Source: Aspidapion aeneum (Eukaryota; Arthropoda; Insecta; Coleoptera; Brentidae). From it: DNA of 64,000 nucleotides. The translations under genes and the position numbers were made by a program. Positions 34,098 to 46,112 of this stretch are shown here, piece by piece (within the stretch, counting starts at the first letter, position 1; every line of letters begins with the position of its first letter). The stretch lies in contig OY755038.1 of assembly GCA_963576565.1 (NCBI GenBank), positions 12,477,756-12,541,755 on the forward strand, given 5' to 3'. The notes beneath the pieces are model-generated. The model did no database searches, had not been told where the DNA came from, and worked only from the letters and a program-made list of their open reading frames with translations.

Positions 34098-34672
34098 GTA
34101 CTATAGTTATAGTGTACGTGTGAGCTAATATAACTAAAAAATTAAATATATTTTATTCAACTTCAGACTCAATTACCTTTCGTTTGATACTACACAAGCC
34201 ATATTTTGATTTGAACTCTAATTTTGAAAAAAAATACACACACCCTTTTTAAAAAAAAATATAAAATGTATTTTGTTTAACTCCAGACTCAATTACCTTT
34301 CGTTTGATATGACACACGCCATATTTACCCTTAAAATCTAATTTTTCAAATCTACTCCCATCCTTTTTTTTTTAAATAAACTAAAATGTATTCTGTTTAA
34401 TTTAAGACTTAATTACCTTTCGTTTGATATCACACACGCCATATTTTCACATATACTCTAATTTTTTAATCTACCCCTACCCTTTTATTTGGCTTGCGCC
34501 GAACAGATATACACATACCTAAATACACCACACAGACAGACGTCACGATAAAATTGCTAAGATACAATACACCAAAATAACATATTTTCAGTGTTATCTC
34601 AATTTTTTTTGTTGTCGAAAATAATACCTTTTCTAGCCATTGCTGCGCGAGCTAGGAAGGTAAAAATGAAAT
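34098..34672 (-). mobile_element. HINE copy G (truncated) fused to second HINE-like family tail
   Basis: 34098-34505 is the inverted right part of the AGCTCACAC family (GTACTATAGTTATAGTGTACGTGTGAGCT, three internal repeats). At about 34505 it changes to ACACCACACAGACAGACGTC and the ATAACATATTTTCAGTGTTATC..CTAGCCATTGCTGCGCGAGCTAGGAAGG tail also seen at 19500-19625: a chimeric junction. Confidence 0.7.
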
Positions 34673-35880
34673 CAGAATACATGTGACAATAATTATACTT
34701 TTGGTTTACAAAAACCATTGCTAATAAAGCTAAGAAAACTTATTTATTAATTTACGCATATTATGTACGTATTTCTTACTGGACAATTTTCTATATACAA
34801 AAAAAGAAATTTTAACTTTTTTACTCGATCCGCATAACTCCGCAACTGAAACTGACTATGTTACTTAGAAAACATATGCCTGCACTTAATAGGACCAAAA
34901 ATGTCAATAAAGTTGGATGAAGTTGAAACATTTAGTCAAATTCTATTTCAGAAAATTTAAAAAGTTTTCTGCAACGGTTGCTTTAAACCGGTTTAAAATA
35001 TTACCAATAAAATAAAAAACAATGTTAAATATGTACAATAAATAGCTACGTACCTCCAGATTCAAAATCCATGTTCAAAAAAATTATTTTCGATAATACT
35101 CGCAAGTTTTAAAAGGGCTTTTTAACGATCAACTTTTGTAAATTTAAGTAACGCAAATAACATAAAAAAATAAATGGAAGTTTCATCGGTCATTACTATG
35201 GCAATTGTTTTTCAAATTAGGCGTGACATGGTCACGGCCTAGCATGATCATCAGTGATTGCACTAATAGCAATTTTACAATTAAACAGGGCTTTTTAGTG
35301 TTTAGGTGTTATGGCCAGCTTTTTCTTAAAATCCGCCTGTGTGTATACAGTTGGCGACTTTAAATGGAATACTGCTATTTTTTACTAGTCTAGTGGGTTA
35401 ATATTTAGTTGTTTGGGAAAAAACAAAAACACGTCAACTAAGTTTTTTTACGGACGTTCTTTCTGCCGCAAAAAATTTTTTGTCTGACCCCCGGAAAGGG
35501 GTCTACTCGCATACAACAATTTTTTTTTAGATGAGATAACGTTCGAAACCTTATAAAAAAAGAAAAACAACAAATATAAATTTTTAATTTTTTTTTTACT
35601 TGTGGTACCTTATTCGAAAGCTTATGGAAAAAGAAGAAGAACGGTGCTGAGCCAACCATTTAATTTTTTGGGTGTCGGTTTCTTTTCAAATTTCGGCCTG
35701 TATTATTGCATCATAGGTTTAAAAGAGGATATTTTATCGTCTACACACAGTATAAGAGGTCTATTCCACAAAACTAGAGAGCGCACCAGATTCCTGTCGT
35801 CCTTGTTTAACACAGGTTCTTTGAAAAAGACAAAACGTCATCGTCAGCATTTAGGCTTGTAAAACTAATGCAGTAGGTTT
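34673..35880. other. Intergenic spacer
   Basis: AT-rich; carries GACCCCCGGAAAGGGGTCTACTCGCAT (35487-35515) and CTTATTCGAAAGCTTATGG (35609-35627), inverted relatives of 13680-13990. Frame 35602-35862 has no recognised product. Confidence 0.4.
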
Positions 35881-36285
35881 TCTATTGGTCACAAATCTGA
35901 CGTTAATCATAACAAAACAGTTCATTTGTTTTGGGTTGTTTAACTCGCTAGTTGTCTCACTTTATAAGACGAAATAAAAGAGACGAAACGATAACGTGGA
36001 GTTTGGTGTGAGTTTAAGAATGGTCAATTTTTCAAGGGCTATTTTTAGTTCTGACATCATCATCCATTCGGTCGGTGGTTTTCCGAGAAAAGGGTTTCCC
36101 TAAGGTGGTGGTGACTCATCCCGTCGGTGTTTTGGACCATTTAAAACAACGTGCTTTTCGTAACAAGTGCGTGATAATTATTTAAGCGAATTTTTGCTAT
36201 TTCCTCGGTTTCATTTGGTTATTGTTCTGACAGCTGGTTTTTCAAGGTCGCTTGTGTGTGATAAACAATTTTAAGCCATTTTTTT
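35881..36285 (+). promoter_or_regulatory. Putative promoter/5' UTR of the gene at 36286
   Basis: About 400 bp without obvious repeats, more balanced in composition than its surroundings (for example CATTCGGTCGGTGGTTTTCC at 36064). No TATA box with convincing spacing. Assigned only from position before the coding exon. Confidence 0.35.
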
Positions 36286-36477
36286 ATGACAAAATCGGGC
36301 GAAATGACACTGGAAATGTTGGACGAGACCTCAAATCAGTCGGATTTTTCGACGGATAGTCAGAGTTCTCAAACGTCCAGTCAGGGTTTGAGGATAGATG
36401 ACACTGTGGCCTCGACTGTAGCTCTGTTGAGCTCTGCAAATGAAAATTCCTTTGCTTTGTTATCCGGAACGAAAATG
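36286..36477 (+). CDS. First coding exon of an unrecognised Ser/Thr-rich protein
   Basis: ATG at 36286 to donor AAAATG/GTAAGT at 36477/36478: 64 codons, phase 0. The peptide (MTKSGEMTLEMLDETSNQSD.., ..SSQTSSQGLRIDDTVAST..) is acidic and Ser/Thr/Gln-rich at first, then more ordered (TVALLSSANENSFALLSGTKM). Codon use is less AT-biased than random frames here and the donor is perfect, so I take it as real although no family is recognised. It could be the N-terminus of a nuclear or signalling protein. In-frame read-through stops at 36532-36534. No following exon is recognisable up to 64000, so intron 1 would exceed 27 kb, or the exon belongs to a decayed copy. Confidence 0.55.
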
Positions 36478-36585
36478 GTAAGTTTTTGGATGATTGGAGG
36501 TTGTTTTCACAACCAGGATAATTTTCTACTTTGACCACAGTGTGTTTTTTTGATTTACACATTGGCAAATTTAATTTGGCAACCT

Positions 36586-36759
36586 CAGTGGCGTAGGTAT
36601 ATAGAAAAAAGTTTTGGGAGGGGGGCGAGACCCCATGAGGCCGCATTTTATGCTATTTTATGTTTGTATTTATAAAATACCTATGTGGAAAATATCTAAA
36701 AAAAATCTTAGTTCTTGGCTGGGGGGGAGGGACGGCCCACCCCCTTATATACGCCACTG
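36586..36759. mobile_element. hAT MITE, CAGTGGCGTA family, exact TSD
   Basis: TIRs CAGTGGCGTAGGTATATAG / TATATACGCCACTG; 8-bp TSD GGCAACCT at 36578-36585 and 36760-36767. 174 bp, with G-rich tracts. Confidence 0.93.
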
Positions 36760-36878
36760 GGCAACCTGTATATAAGGTCCAAACAGGTTTATTTTAAAAC
36801 CCCCTTACATTTTAATATTACCTTAATTATTTATTTAGTATTTTTAAAGTATTTTTCTCCAATAATAAATTATCTACA

Positions 36879-37046
36879 GTTGAACCTCTATAACTCAAAC
36901 TTAAAGGGACAACCAAAACAGTTTGAGTTATGAAGAGTTTGAGTTATAGAAATTCAAGTTAAAGAGGTTAAAATACATATAAAAAGTGCAGGGACCACTT
37001 AAAAGGTTTGAGTTGTAGAGAGGTTCGAGTTAGAGAGGTTCGACTG
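36879..37046. mobile_element. Tigger/pogo-type MITE
   Basis: CAGTTGAACCTCTATAACTC to GAGAGGTTCGACTG, flanked by TA (36877-36878, 37047-37048). 168 bp; multiple internal GAGTTATAGA repeats. A second copy is at 42712-42896. Confidence 0.88.
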
Positions 37047-37435
37047 TACTTTGTTATCTTTGGTTTAGTCCGAGGGATGATCAGTTGCCCACAGGGTTCT
37101 TGTCGACTTTAGAGACACAAAAACTAAACATTTTTCTACCACGATTTCACTTGCAAACACTAATTTAGATATTTTTAAGCATATTTAGATGCAGATAATA
37201 ACAAAAAACACAATTTTTTTAATAGGTTTTGGTAAAATCTAAACCGATTTAAACTATACGGAAAATCGCCTGCAAAAACTTGTATTTAATTTTGTATACA
37301 TTACAGGTGACATTACCCTGGAATAAATTTTTGGTTGGAAAAAAGAAAAACAAAAATTGTGCACCATTGCCAAACTGCTCATGAATGCATCCTAAATCTA
37401 ATAGCACAAATTGGTGAAAGATATTAATTTCGGTT

Positions 37436-38190
37436 CAGTTGGGTTTGGAATTGTTGGATTAGCTCGGGTTTGGTTAGGTTAGGTTTCATTATAATAAATT
37501 AAGTTTGATCCGGTTGGGTTAGGTTAGGTTTCATTACAATAAATTATGTTTGATCCAGTTCGGTTAGGTTTCATTACAATAAATTATGTTTGATCCGGTT
37601 AGGTTAGGTTTCATTACAATAAATTATGTTTGATCTGGTTAGGTTAGGTTTCATTACAATAAATTATGTTTGATCCGGTTCAGTTAGGTTAGGTTAGGTT
37701 TCATTACAATAAATTATGTTTGATCTGGTTAAGTTAGGTTAAGTTTCATTACAATAAATTATGTTTGATCCAGTTAGGTTAGGTTAGGTTTCATTACAAT
37801 AAATTATGTTTGATCCGGTTCGGTTAGGTTAGGTTAGGTTTCATTACAATAAATTATGTTTGATCCGGTTAGGTTAGGTTAAATTTCATTACAATAAATT
37901 ATGTTTGATCCAGTTAGGTTAGGTTAGGTTTCATTACAATAAATTATGTTTGATCTGGTTCGGTTAGGTTAGTTCAGGTTTAGGTTAGGTTAGGTTTCAT
38001 TACAATAAATTATGTTTGATCCGGTTAGGTTAGGTTAGGTTTCATTACAATAAATTATGTTTGATCTGGTTAGGTTAGGTTAGGTTTCATTACAATAAAT
38101 TATGTTTGATTAGGTTAGGTTAAGTTTGAGTTAGGTTAGGTTTGATTTATTCAAGTTCTAGTTCAAATATGCTTTTTAACTTAGGTTAGG
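37436..38190. repeat. Minisatellite of TTAGG runs alternating with a ~25-bp spacer
   Basis: About 15 units: (GGTTA)2-4 GGTT followed by TCATTACAATAAATTATG TTTGAT and CCGGTT or CTGGTT. The TTAGG runs are in strict 5-bp register and equal the ancestral insect telomere repeat. Unit length varies (about 39-60 bp) by the number of pentamers. Confidence 0.9.
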
Positions 38191-38229
38191 TTTAGTTAAA
38201 AAGTGTTTAAGTTTTTATGCAGTTTTGAT

Positions 38230-38560
38230 GTTTGAATAATGTTTTTAGAGTAAGTTTTTTAAATAAATCTTATCCACACAGTAAAAGTCTATTTTTCCCC
38301 TAATTTTGACGACTTTTGTGGCGATCTGGCAACAGTGCCTTTTTGAAACATATTTCAGGTGCATTTTGGTTGGCAACCATGCTTTTGTTATTGATTGTTA
38401 TTAAAAAAAAAGTGAGGTTAAACAGCTCATTTTATAGGACTTTTTTTCCATTTTTTAAAAAAAATACCGCATAATCCGCAAACATGTTCTTAAAAAGGAC
38501 CTTTTTAAGCCTAAAAAAATTTTTTCACAATATTCGTGTGTCCGTTAAGTCGACAGGCCC
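38230..38560. mobile_element. Right flank of the TTAGG array, homologous to the element at 50098-51515
   Basis: In reverse complement this reads AACGGACACACGAAT, TTTGCGGATTATGCGGTATTTTTT, AACCTCACTTTTTTT and GTTGCCA in the same order as 50116-50360 (CCGGACACACGAT, TTTGCGGATTATCCAGTATTTTTT, AACCTCACTTTT, GTTGCCA), after which each copy enters its pentamer array. So the TTAGG array is probably interior to a decayed member of that family. Confidence 0.68.
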
Positions 38561-38947
38561 CGCCCACAGTAGATGTACAAAAATTCTCTATAGGACTCCA
38601 CAGGGCGCTACAATACACTACAGGACCAAGTTACTTGAAAGTCCTGTAAGATGTTCAAATTTGGTTCAGCTGATCACCCCTCTGTCTTAGGAGCATATTA
38701 TCAGGCCTGACCAAGGAATCAAAAAAATACAAGCCTATCAACCCTGAAAATATAGACTGACTCTGACAGCTGATATGCCAAGGCCTATTTTTTGGGTTAT
38801 GAGTGGAAAGTAGTTCTTTGAGATATTTCCAAAATGGCATGAAAAATTTTCATAAAACAATTTTGAAAAAAGTGAGTTTTTTTTTTAAATTTACAGTAAC
38901 CGTATTCTTACACACATTTTGGTATGGGAAATCGGGTACGAAATACC
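38561..38947. other. Spacer
   Basis: No gene. Contains a short balanced-composition stretch (38550-38810) without recognised homology; ends at the TSD of the next hAT element. Confidence 0.4.
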
Positions 38948-39639
38948 CGAGGGGTGAACAGCTCTCACAATCGGTGTACACATTTCTCACAATCTGTTCA
39001 CAATCCTTCACAATCTTTACACAATCCCTCCCAATCACCCACAATCTGTCACAATCTCTCACAATCCTTCACAATCTCTCACAATCCTTCACACAATCTT
39101 TCCACAATCTTACCACAATCCCTTACAATCTTTACACATTCCCTCACAATCTTAGCAAAAGATTGTGGATTTTCGCAATCGGCGTACACATTTTGGGGTT
39201 CCCTCACAATCTTAGCAAAAGATGGTGGATTTTCGCAATCGGCGCACACATTTTGGGATCAGCTGGTCACCCCTCGGTTATTAAGCAGCAGGTCCGGGAA
39301 CGGTAAATGAAGAGGGCGGCAAAGGAAACTATAGACATGATGACCTTTTTTCTTTTTTTTTTTGTCGCAAAAATTTTTGATGGGACGGTGCCCACCCCGC
39401 CCCTTCAGGCGCGCTACGCCGCTGCACAGTCCTCCACCATCTGTCACATTCTCTCACAATCTCTCACAATCTTACCACAATCCTTCACAATCTTACCACA
39501 ATCCTTCACAATCCCTCACAATCTTGCCACAATCCCTCACAATCCCTCACAATCTTGCCACAATCCCTCACAATCTTAGCAAAAGATTGTGGATTTTCAC
39601 AATCGGTGTACACATTTTGGGTTAGCTGTTCACCCCTCG
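38948..39639. mobile_element. hAT element with CACAATC minisatellite, copy 2, composite
   Basis: TIRs CGAGGGGTGAACAGCT / AGCTGTTCACCCCTCG; exact TSD GAAATACC (38940-38947, 39640-39647). Two minisatellite blocks of (CACAATCYYT)n flank a 170-bp middle (39264-39430: AAGAGGGCGGCAAAGGAAAC, poly-T, GGGACGG..CGCTACGCCGCTGCAC). A degenerate internal end (AGCTGGTCACCCCTCGG, 39261-39277) suggests two elements fused before this insertion. Frames across it encode only low-complexity H/S/Q/N repeats. Confidence 0.92.
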
Positions 39640-39785
39640 GAAATACCGAAGTTATAATATGATTTAGACCAAGTTCAGCCATTTACCTACTCCCATGCTT
39701 TTTAAAAACAAATTATTTTTTTGTTACTTTGTTTTACTTTAATTTTGTGCAACCACTCTCCATAAGTGCCTTTACCACTCTACAC

Positions 39786-40481
39786 CAGTGTTGCCAACTA
39801 TTAGAAAGCGAAAATCCGCAGCGTGAACGCGAAAAATCTGTAGAAATCCGTAGGTTCAAAGAAGACTAAAAACAAAAAAGGTACTTTTTTTATAATTAAA
39901 AAGTTTATTTTGGTTTGATTTTTTTCTTTTTTTGACAGTGACAGGAGTGCACAACTTTTTTGGTTCGGAATTGCACGAGAACGGTACGGTACCTACGCTC
40001 CGTTCCAACGGATCCAAATAAACATTTTTGCAGTGCCGCCAATTTTTTAAACGGATAAACCGTTATAATTAGAAGAAATAAAAAGTACGTACTTTTTTAA
40101 CCTTTTTTATTTAGTTAAGGTACGTACCTACAAACACTAATATTTTCTAGTGCAACATACATAACGTAAAAGATAGTTTAACTTTCGTGGCGCGAAGCGT
40201 TGTTTGACTCCCCATCAAATCAAGCGCGAAGTACTTCTAAATAGCAACGACCGTCCGCTAGATGTCTAGAAAAATAACGTCACTGATCCAAGCAAAATGT
40301 AGGAAAAAAAGTCTGAGGACTGATAAGGAGGAATGAGGCGCGGCCGCCGTTGTGTTTCGATGTTTATCGGTTTTTAGTAAAATTGCCAAAAATCTGTAGA
40401 TTTGGATCCAAAATCGGATATCGGAGATCAAAATCCAAAATCCGTAGATCTACAGATAAGTCCGTAGGGTTGGCAACACTG
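39786..40481. mobile_element. DNA transposon with CAGTGTTGCCAAC ends
   Basis: TIRs CAGTGTTGCCAAC / GTTGGCAACACTG, flanked by CTACAC at 39780-39785 and 40482-40487 (6-bp TSD). Subterminal inverted phrases with ATCCGTAG / CTACAGAT. 696 bp, non-coding, so non-autonomous; superfamily not assigned. Confidence 0.82.
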
Positions 40482-40487
40482 CTACAC

Positions 40488-43400
40488 ACACTGTAACTAT
40501 CTTCTCAAGAAAAGGAGAGTAAATAGTAACCACAATTAGGCATAAAAAGTTCACAAAAAAAGCCTAAAGTTTACTGTAAACTTTACAGTAACGCGACCAG
40601 TAATCATGTAAGCTCTCAAAAAAACGCCTTTTTTCACCTTTTTACAACTGAGGCTTTTTGCCTTTTTTTAAAATTGTCTCAAAAACGAAAGCTGCAAGAA
40701 CAGTTTAAGTTACCTATTATAACATTTGTTGGATAAGAATCATTATTTCAAGCTTAGAAAACAAGATTTCATGATTTTTTGGTCTGTTATCAGGTATTAA
40801 ACTTTCAACCATTATTTTTGAAATACAGTTTTCAGACCTTGACTGGACTAGCACAATTTTGTTAAAAAAATTCTTTAAAATAGTTGTTGTAGTTGCCGAT
40901 CTTTTGGGGGGGGGGGGGGGGTAATAAATTTTAAGTTTTTACCCAACCAATACAGACACTAGATATTTTAAAAACTTAAATTTTAGTTGGAATGCATAGA
41001 ATAAAGTAAAAATTTAAAATATTGTTATCTTAAAAAAATCTTCTGTTTCTACCCCAAGTAGGTAATAAAAACAGTGTTCCACTGGCTGCTCACCCTCACG
41101 GCCATTCATTAACCCCTCAAATCAACCCCAGGACTTGCCCATTTTTATTTCTACTGTTTATAGGTTAGCCTGTAAAATCCTCTTGGCTTGGAACATTTAT
41201 TCAGTACAGTGCAGTGATGTTGTGGAGGGATCCTTGACCATTTATTTGTTATTTTTTATCTTGTAGTTGTCGCATAGAAATATTGTTACACCAATTTGAC
41301 AAAGGTCACGATTACTGGCTTTAAACCTGGTTTAAACCTCCGCATTCTGCAAATCAATGCAAGGGACACCGAAAAAAACGCCTTTATGGCTCGCCCCAAA
41401 TTTTATCCGGTTCGAAGGACCAAACAATGAATAATTACGAAGATAACCAGATTGAATTTAACCAAAGTTAAAGTGGCAAATCCAAAATTGTCGTGGTCCC
41501 GCTATTGTTTCAGTTTGACACTTCCGTTCCCTGGTTTAGACATGTCAAGTGATAGTAAATTGCCGTTTTTGTTTATTTATTTATTTTTTTTTCAGTTTGA
41601 GATAAAATCTAATTGTTAAAAACTGTGCAACGTCTTAATATATTACGTTTTCCATTAGAGTAGGAAAAGTCTGAGATTTTCTTTATTTTTTAACAAAAAA
41701 AGTAACAAAAAGTAACACTCTCCCGCCATTTTGACAAGGCGGGTACTAGTGCCATCTACTCTTGACTGTATTTCAGCGTTTTTAATGGTGATGTCAAACG
41801 CATGGTGTACACTCTTTTTATTTTCGTTGGTTGTGAAATACATCTCTAACTGTTGTAGAATTCTGTAATTTGCACGAAAATTGATAAAACAAACAAAATT
41901 TGAGATTAGCAAAGTTTGGCAATGGTCATAAATTGAGGCCTTACAACCTGCGTTTGGCTCAGTTTTCCCACCGGCTTACATTTAACTTTTTTCCGGCTCG
42001 AAGGACCAAGTAAACAGGCATATTGAACACTTGATAAAACATAGTACAACATCAACAAAAGTTCTTATTACAATTCGGCAACGGTCAAGATTTAGACTTC
42101 CTTTACCAGTATTTACTAAGACCTTAAATCTTAGCATTTTAGCCCGGTTTAAGTATCAGGTCTATAGACTTGATACCGACCGGTTTAAGTGTATTTTTTT
42201 AATACTCACAGGTCAAATAGCTGCAAAGATTTGGTTTATCCTAATGTGCAATTGATGTTAAAGCATTTCTCAGTGAGTTTCATCTCATATAAATTTAAAT
42301 TAAAATAACTTTAGAAATAAAGAAAAACCACATTAAAAATTTGTAACGAAATGTCATTTTTTGGAAATTTAGTCCTTGCAGTCGTAGGATTCCCGTTAAA
42401 AAAATTGTAGTACCACCCCCCTGAGCGGTGGTTTAAAAGTTCTAAAAACAGTAGAAATGATCCATGACTAATAAAAAACTTATGTAATGTAAAAAGCACA
42501 AGATATATTAGAATCCGTTTTCAATTACACATCCACCAAAACAATCGAACATCGGTTTAATCATCGCTAACTTATCTAAAACATTAACATGTAAAATAAA
42601 GCGGACAGCTGACACTGACTTACACCGTTTTTATTCGACATTTCCTAGTGACGTTCGGAGGTTTAATATGGCTACCATTTTTTGACCAAAATATTTTATT
42701 ATTTTTATTTACAGTCGAACCTCTATAACTCGAACCTGAAGGGACAACCAAAACAGTTCGAGTTATGGAGAGTTCGAGTTACAGAAACTCGAGTTAAAGA
42801 GATTTAAATACGTGTAAAAAGTACAGGGACCACTTTAAAGGTTCGAGTTATAGAGAGGTTCGAGTTATAGAGGTTCGAGTTAGAGAGGTTCGACTGTATT
42901 TCTAAACATTGTGAGGAAATAATGTCTTTGTTACAACGAAAAAAGATGACCCATATCGCAAGGTATTTATGAACAATTTATATAAATATTAAAAACTATT
43001 GCATGGTGTTTTCTTTAGAAGTCGCTATTCTTTCTTTTTTGTTTCATCCGGCTTGAAGGACCAAAAAACTAATATTTAAGCTAAATCCTACCAACTAAGT
43101 TTACCATTGCAAAACTTTAAAAATGGTCATTGCTGGTTACAATTAATGCTTACTCCTTACTCTATCCGGCTCGAATGTTCAATACCACATTAATATGCAG
43201 GATGAAACAATTCTAATAAGGTCCTATCTTTGCAGTAACACAACAATAGAGGTTAAATTGGAAAAACTTGGCAACGGTGAAGATTTAGGCTTGTGCGAAA
43301 CTTCTTTCTTTTTAGTTTCATGCTCGGTTTTATCCGACTTGAAGGACGATAAAATAAAAAATTGTGTTAAAATTAAATCCATTTATGCACCAAAATTATG

Positions 43401-44166
43401 AAAAATAACGACTTTTTTTTTAAAGTTTGGAGATGGTTAGAATATCCTATTTTTTAAAAAACAAGAGTGTCCTTAAACATTAACATTTGAAAGAAAAACT
43501 CGGCAACCTCGGCTCACCTACCTGTGAAGTCTCTCTTGTTTCTTTTTTAATTTCATCCTGCTCGAAGGACCAAGAAAATGAACAATTATACGGTAAAGTT
43601 AAATCAGCAATATTTATGCACTAATATGAAGAAAACAACAAAATTTAACGTTGCGAAAGTTTGGAAATAATCATAAATTGACGCTCACCTGCAATTTTAA
43701 CCAAAGTAAATATCAGCTTACGTTCAATATCTTTTTTGTTACGCCTACACCTACCCCACTGCATTTACTTTTAAAACACAAAGAGACATAGATCGATTCT
43801 CCACTGTAGAAACGAGAGGGAGACAAGGGTGCATATTTTATTTATTGCACTGCAAGCATAAAATAAAGAAAGAAGGGTGGGCCCTTCGCTTGTGTAAATC
43901 TAATTATTACCTTCTACATGCAAGCGCCCTTTCGGTTTTACACCCGTGTTTTTTGTGGGTGGAAAAAATTAAAAAACACTCTCGAAAATAATATATGATC
44001 GATTTGACTAGACTAAAGCTTAAAAACAGATTTTTAAAAAAAATTTAAATCTGTCAAATTGTTTTTGAGTTTTCAGTTACAAGCGTTTTTTACAGACACA
44101 CAGACAGACGCCATGTTTTTGGAGGGTTTCAGGTATTTATTTTGAGATAACGCCGAAAATGTGTTA
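40488..44166. repeat. Intronic region with dispersed decayed repeats
   Basis: The phrase CCGGCTCGAAGGACCAA or near versions recurs at about 41408, 41995, 43050, 43333 and 43557, each followed by AATGAAYAATTA-like and GCAAAGTTTGGCAATGGTCA-like text, as if one degenerate unit had been repeated. A G18 run is at 40903-40920. The frame 43195-43401 lies over this repeat and is not a gene. Confidence 0.55.
42712..42896. mobile_element. Tigger/pogo-type MITE, second copy
   Basis: CAGTCGAACCTCTATAACTC to AGAGAGGTTCGACTG, TA at 42710-42711 and 42897-42898; 185 bp. It has one more GAGTTATAGAGGTTC repeat than the copy at 36879. Confidence 0.9.
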
Positions 44167-44661
44167 TAGTTTTTGCAAAGTCAGTTGAACAAAGGTTAAA
44201 GCCGACCATCGGCATATCCTTTAAAGAAAGTGACATGGGCGGCGGTAGATATACTCATAAAAATTATTTTATTTAATTATGGCGTAAACTAAAGAAATAA
44301 AAATAGATAATAAAACTTTCTATTCCTACACCTACAGGAACGAAACGGATTTATTTTCTAACTCTGCATACTGCCGACTAAAGGGGTTCCGAAAAGCACA
44401 TCCGAAAGCAATTAAAAGCGCATCTCAAAAAAATCTGCCAATCAGGTGCCGTCTATCCACCTGTGCTGGGTCGGTCAGAAAACAAATACTTTGTGCTCGG
44501 ACCGCAAAGAGCCGCGGCTTTTCTCTGTCGGTAGGGTTGAAATTATACCAAGAAGATTTTATATGAATTTGGATAACTTTTGAAGGGCAGATTGAAGCAA
44601 AATTTCATGAAATCGATAGAACCCCGTATTAGAAGCATTTCAGGTGACTTTGCAAAAACTA
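44167..44661. mobile_element. 495-bp TIR element (TAGTTTTTGCAAAGTCA), copy 1
   Basis: TIRs TAGTTTTTGCAAAGTCA / TGACTTTGCAAAAACTA; left flank TA, right TG. Almost the same sequence is at 52786-53281. Inserted into the second HINE-like family (GATAACGCCGAAAATGTGTT before, GGGTGTATTTTGATCTCGC after). Non-coding. Confidence 0.88.
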
Positions 44662-44939
44662 TGCTTGGGTGTATTTTGATCTCGCTTCGCAATATCGCCG
44701 TCTGTGTGTGTGTGTGTGTGTGTGTGTCCTGTGTATATCTGTCCGTAACACGATAGCTCCTAAGCCGCTGAACCGATTTTTATAACATTTTCAGGTAAAA
44801 TAGTGTTCGACATACATTAATGCTAATGAAAGTTTTGGACAATTTTCGGAATATAGTATATTACTTCGTGGGGGCTTTAGTTTCTGAGATAATTACAAAA
44901 AATTATTGTCAAGGTTGATATCATGGCTTTACTTGAAAT
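44662..44939 (-). mobile_element. Second HINE-like family, core part (inverted)
   Basis: (GT)n run at 44701-44727, CTGTCCGTAACACGATAGCTCC and core AAGCCGCTGAACCGATTTTTAT (44760-44785). With 44105-44166 it forms one copy split by the 495-bp element. Confidence 0.55.
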
Positions 44940-45501
44940 CGAGGGGTGAACAGCTCTCACAATCGGTGTACACATTTCTCACAATTTGTTCACAATCCTT
45001 CACAATCTTTACACAATCCCTCCCAATCACCCACAATCTGTCACAATCTCTCACAATCCTTCACAATCTTATCACAATCCTTCACAATCTTACCACAATC
45101 CCTCACAATCTTTACACAATCCCTCACAATCTTAGCAAAAGATTGTGGATTTTCACAATCGGCGTACACATTTTGGGGTTAGCTGGTCACCCCTCGGTTA
45201 TTAAGTAGCAGGGCCGGTAACGGTAAATTAAGAGGGCGGCCAAGGAAACTATTGACATGATGACCTTTTTTTTTTTGTTTTTGGTCGCCAGAATTTTTGT
45301 GGGACGGCCCCCCCCCCCTTCAGGTACGCAGGTACGCTACACAGCTGCACAGTCCTCCACAATCCCTCACAATCTTTCAGAATCTTGCCACAATCCCTCA
45401 CAATCTTTCCACAATCCTTCACAATCTTTCCACAATCTTAGCAAAAGATTGTGGATTTTCACAATCGGTGTACACATTTTGGGTTAGCTGTTCACCCCTC
45501 G
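44940..45501. mobile_element. hAT element with CACAATC minisatellite, copy 3, composite
   Basis: TIRs as in the other copies, exact TSD CTTGAAAT (44932-44939, 45502-45509). Same composite layout as copy 2 (internal AGCTGGTCACCCCTCGG at 45181-45197, poly-T, G/C-rich block, second minisatellite), but with fewer repeats and a single AGCAAAAGATTGTGGATT module in the left half. Confidence 0.93.
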
Positions 45502-45509
45502 CTTGAAAT

Positions 45510-46112
45510 GTGCTAATAGGCTAGCTAAATTTAACTGTATCAGAGCAATTTCGTACTAAACCAAATTTACTTAAATTGACATATTTTGGTCTAAGAAATC
45601 TGTGGTAGGAGTATGTAAAGATCTTTTCGGGACACCCTGTATATTAGATAAAAATAAAGTCGTCATCTGTCCCTGCTTAAATATTATTTTAATTTTGGAA
45701 ATGCCAGGGGAAACATCCCTTCGTCATTCCGGATCTAATTTATTGCAGTATTTTCTTATCATTTTTTTGAATTTTCAATTTGTTATCAACATTGGTGTAT
45801 TTGTTTTTAAAAACAAATAAGCGAAAAGTCATGTTCAAACCTTTTTTAATTAGCAATAAAAATGAAATTTTATTCTAGCGTTCTAAAACAATGGTAAACA
45901 TTTTTAATAGCATTACAAACTCCATTGAAAAGGTAATAATAAATTTTTAAAACCTAATTCGAATTTATATTTCAAATTTATTGACAATCACTATCGTCGT
46001 TAGAACTCATTTAAGGCCATGGGCCAGATTTGGATAAAGCAACTTAAAAACTCATACAATTTAATTATCCTGTATTTTGTACGTTTTTTTGAGGAACCAT
46101 AGCATTACTCCC
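45510..46112. other. Spacer
   Basis: Nothing recognised beyond ACACCCTGTATATTAG (45633), a possible element end. Confidence 0.4.

Noticed and set aside
38803..39625. Several open frames rich in His, Asn, Ser and Gln
   Set aside because: All lie over the CACAATC minisatellite of the hAT elements; three frames are open at once because the repeat lacks stops.
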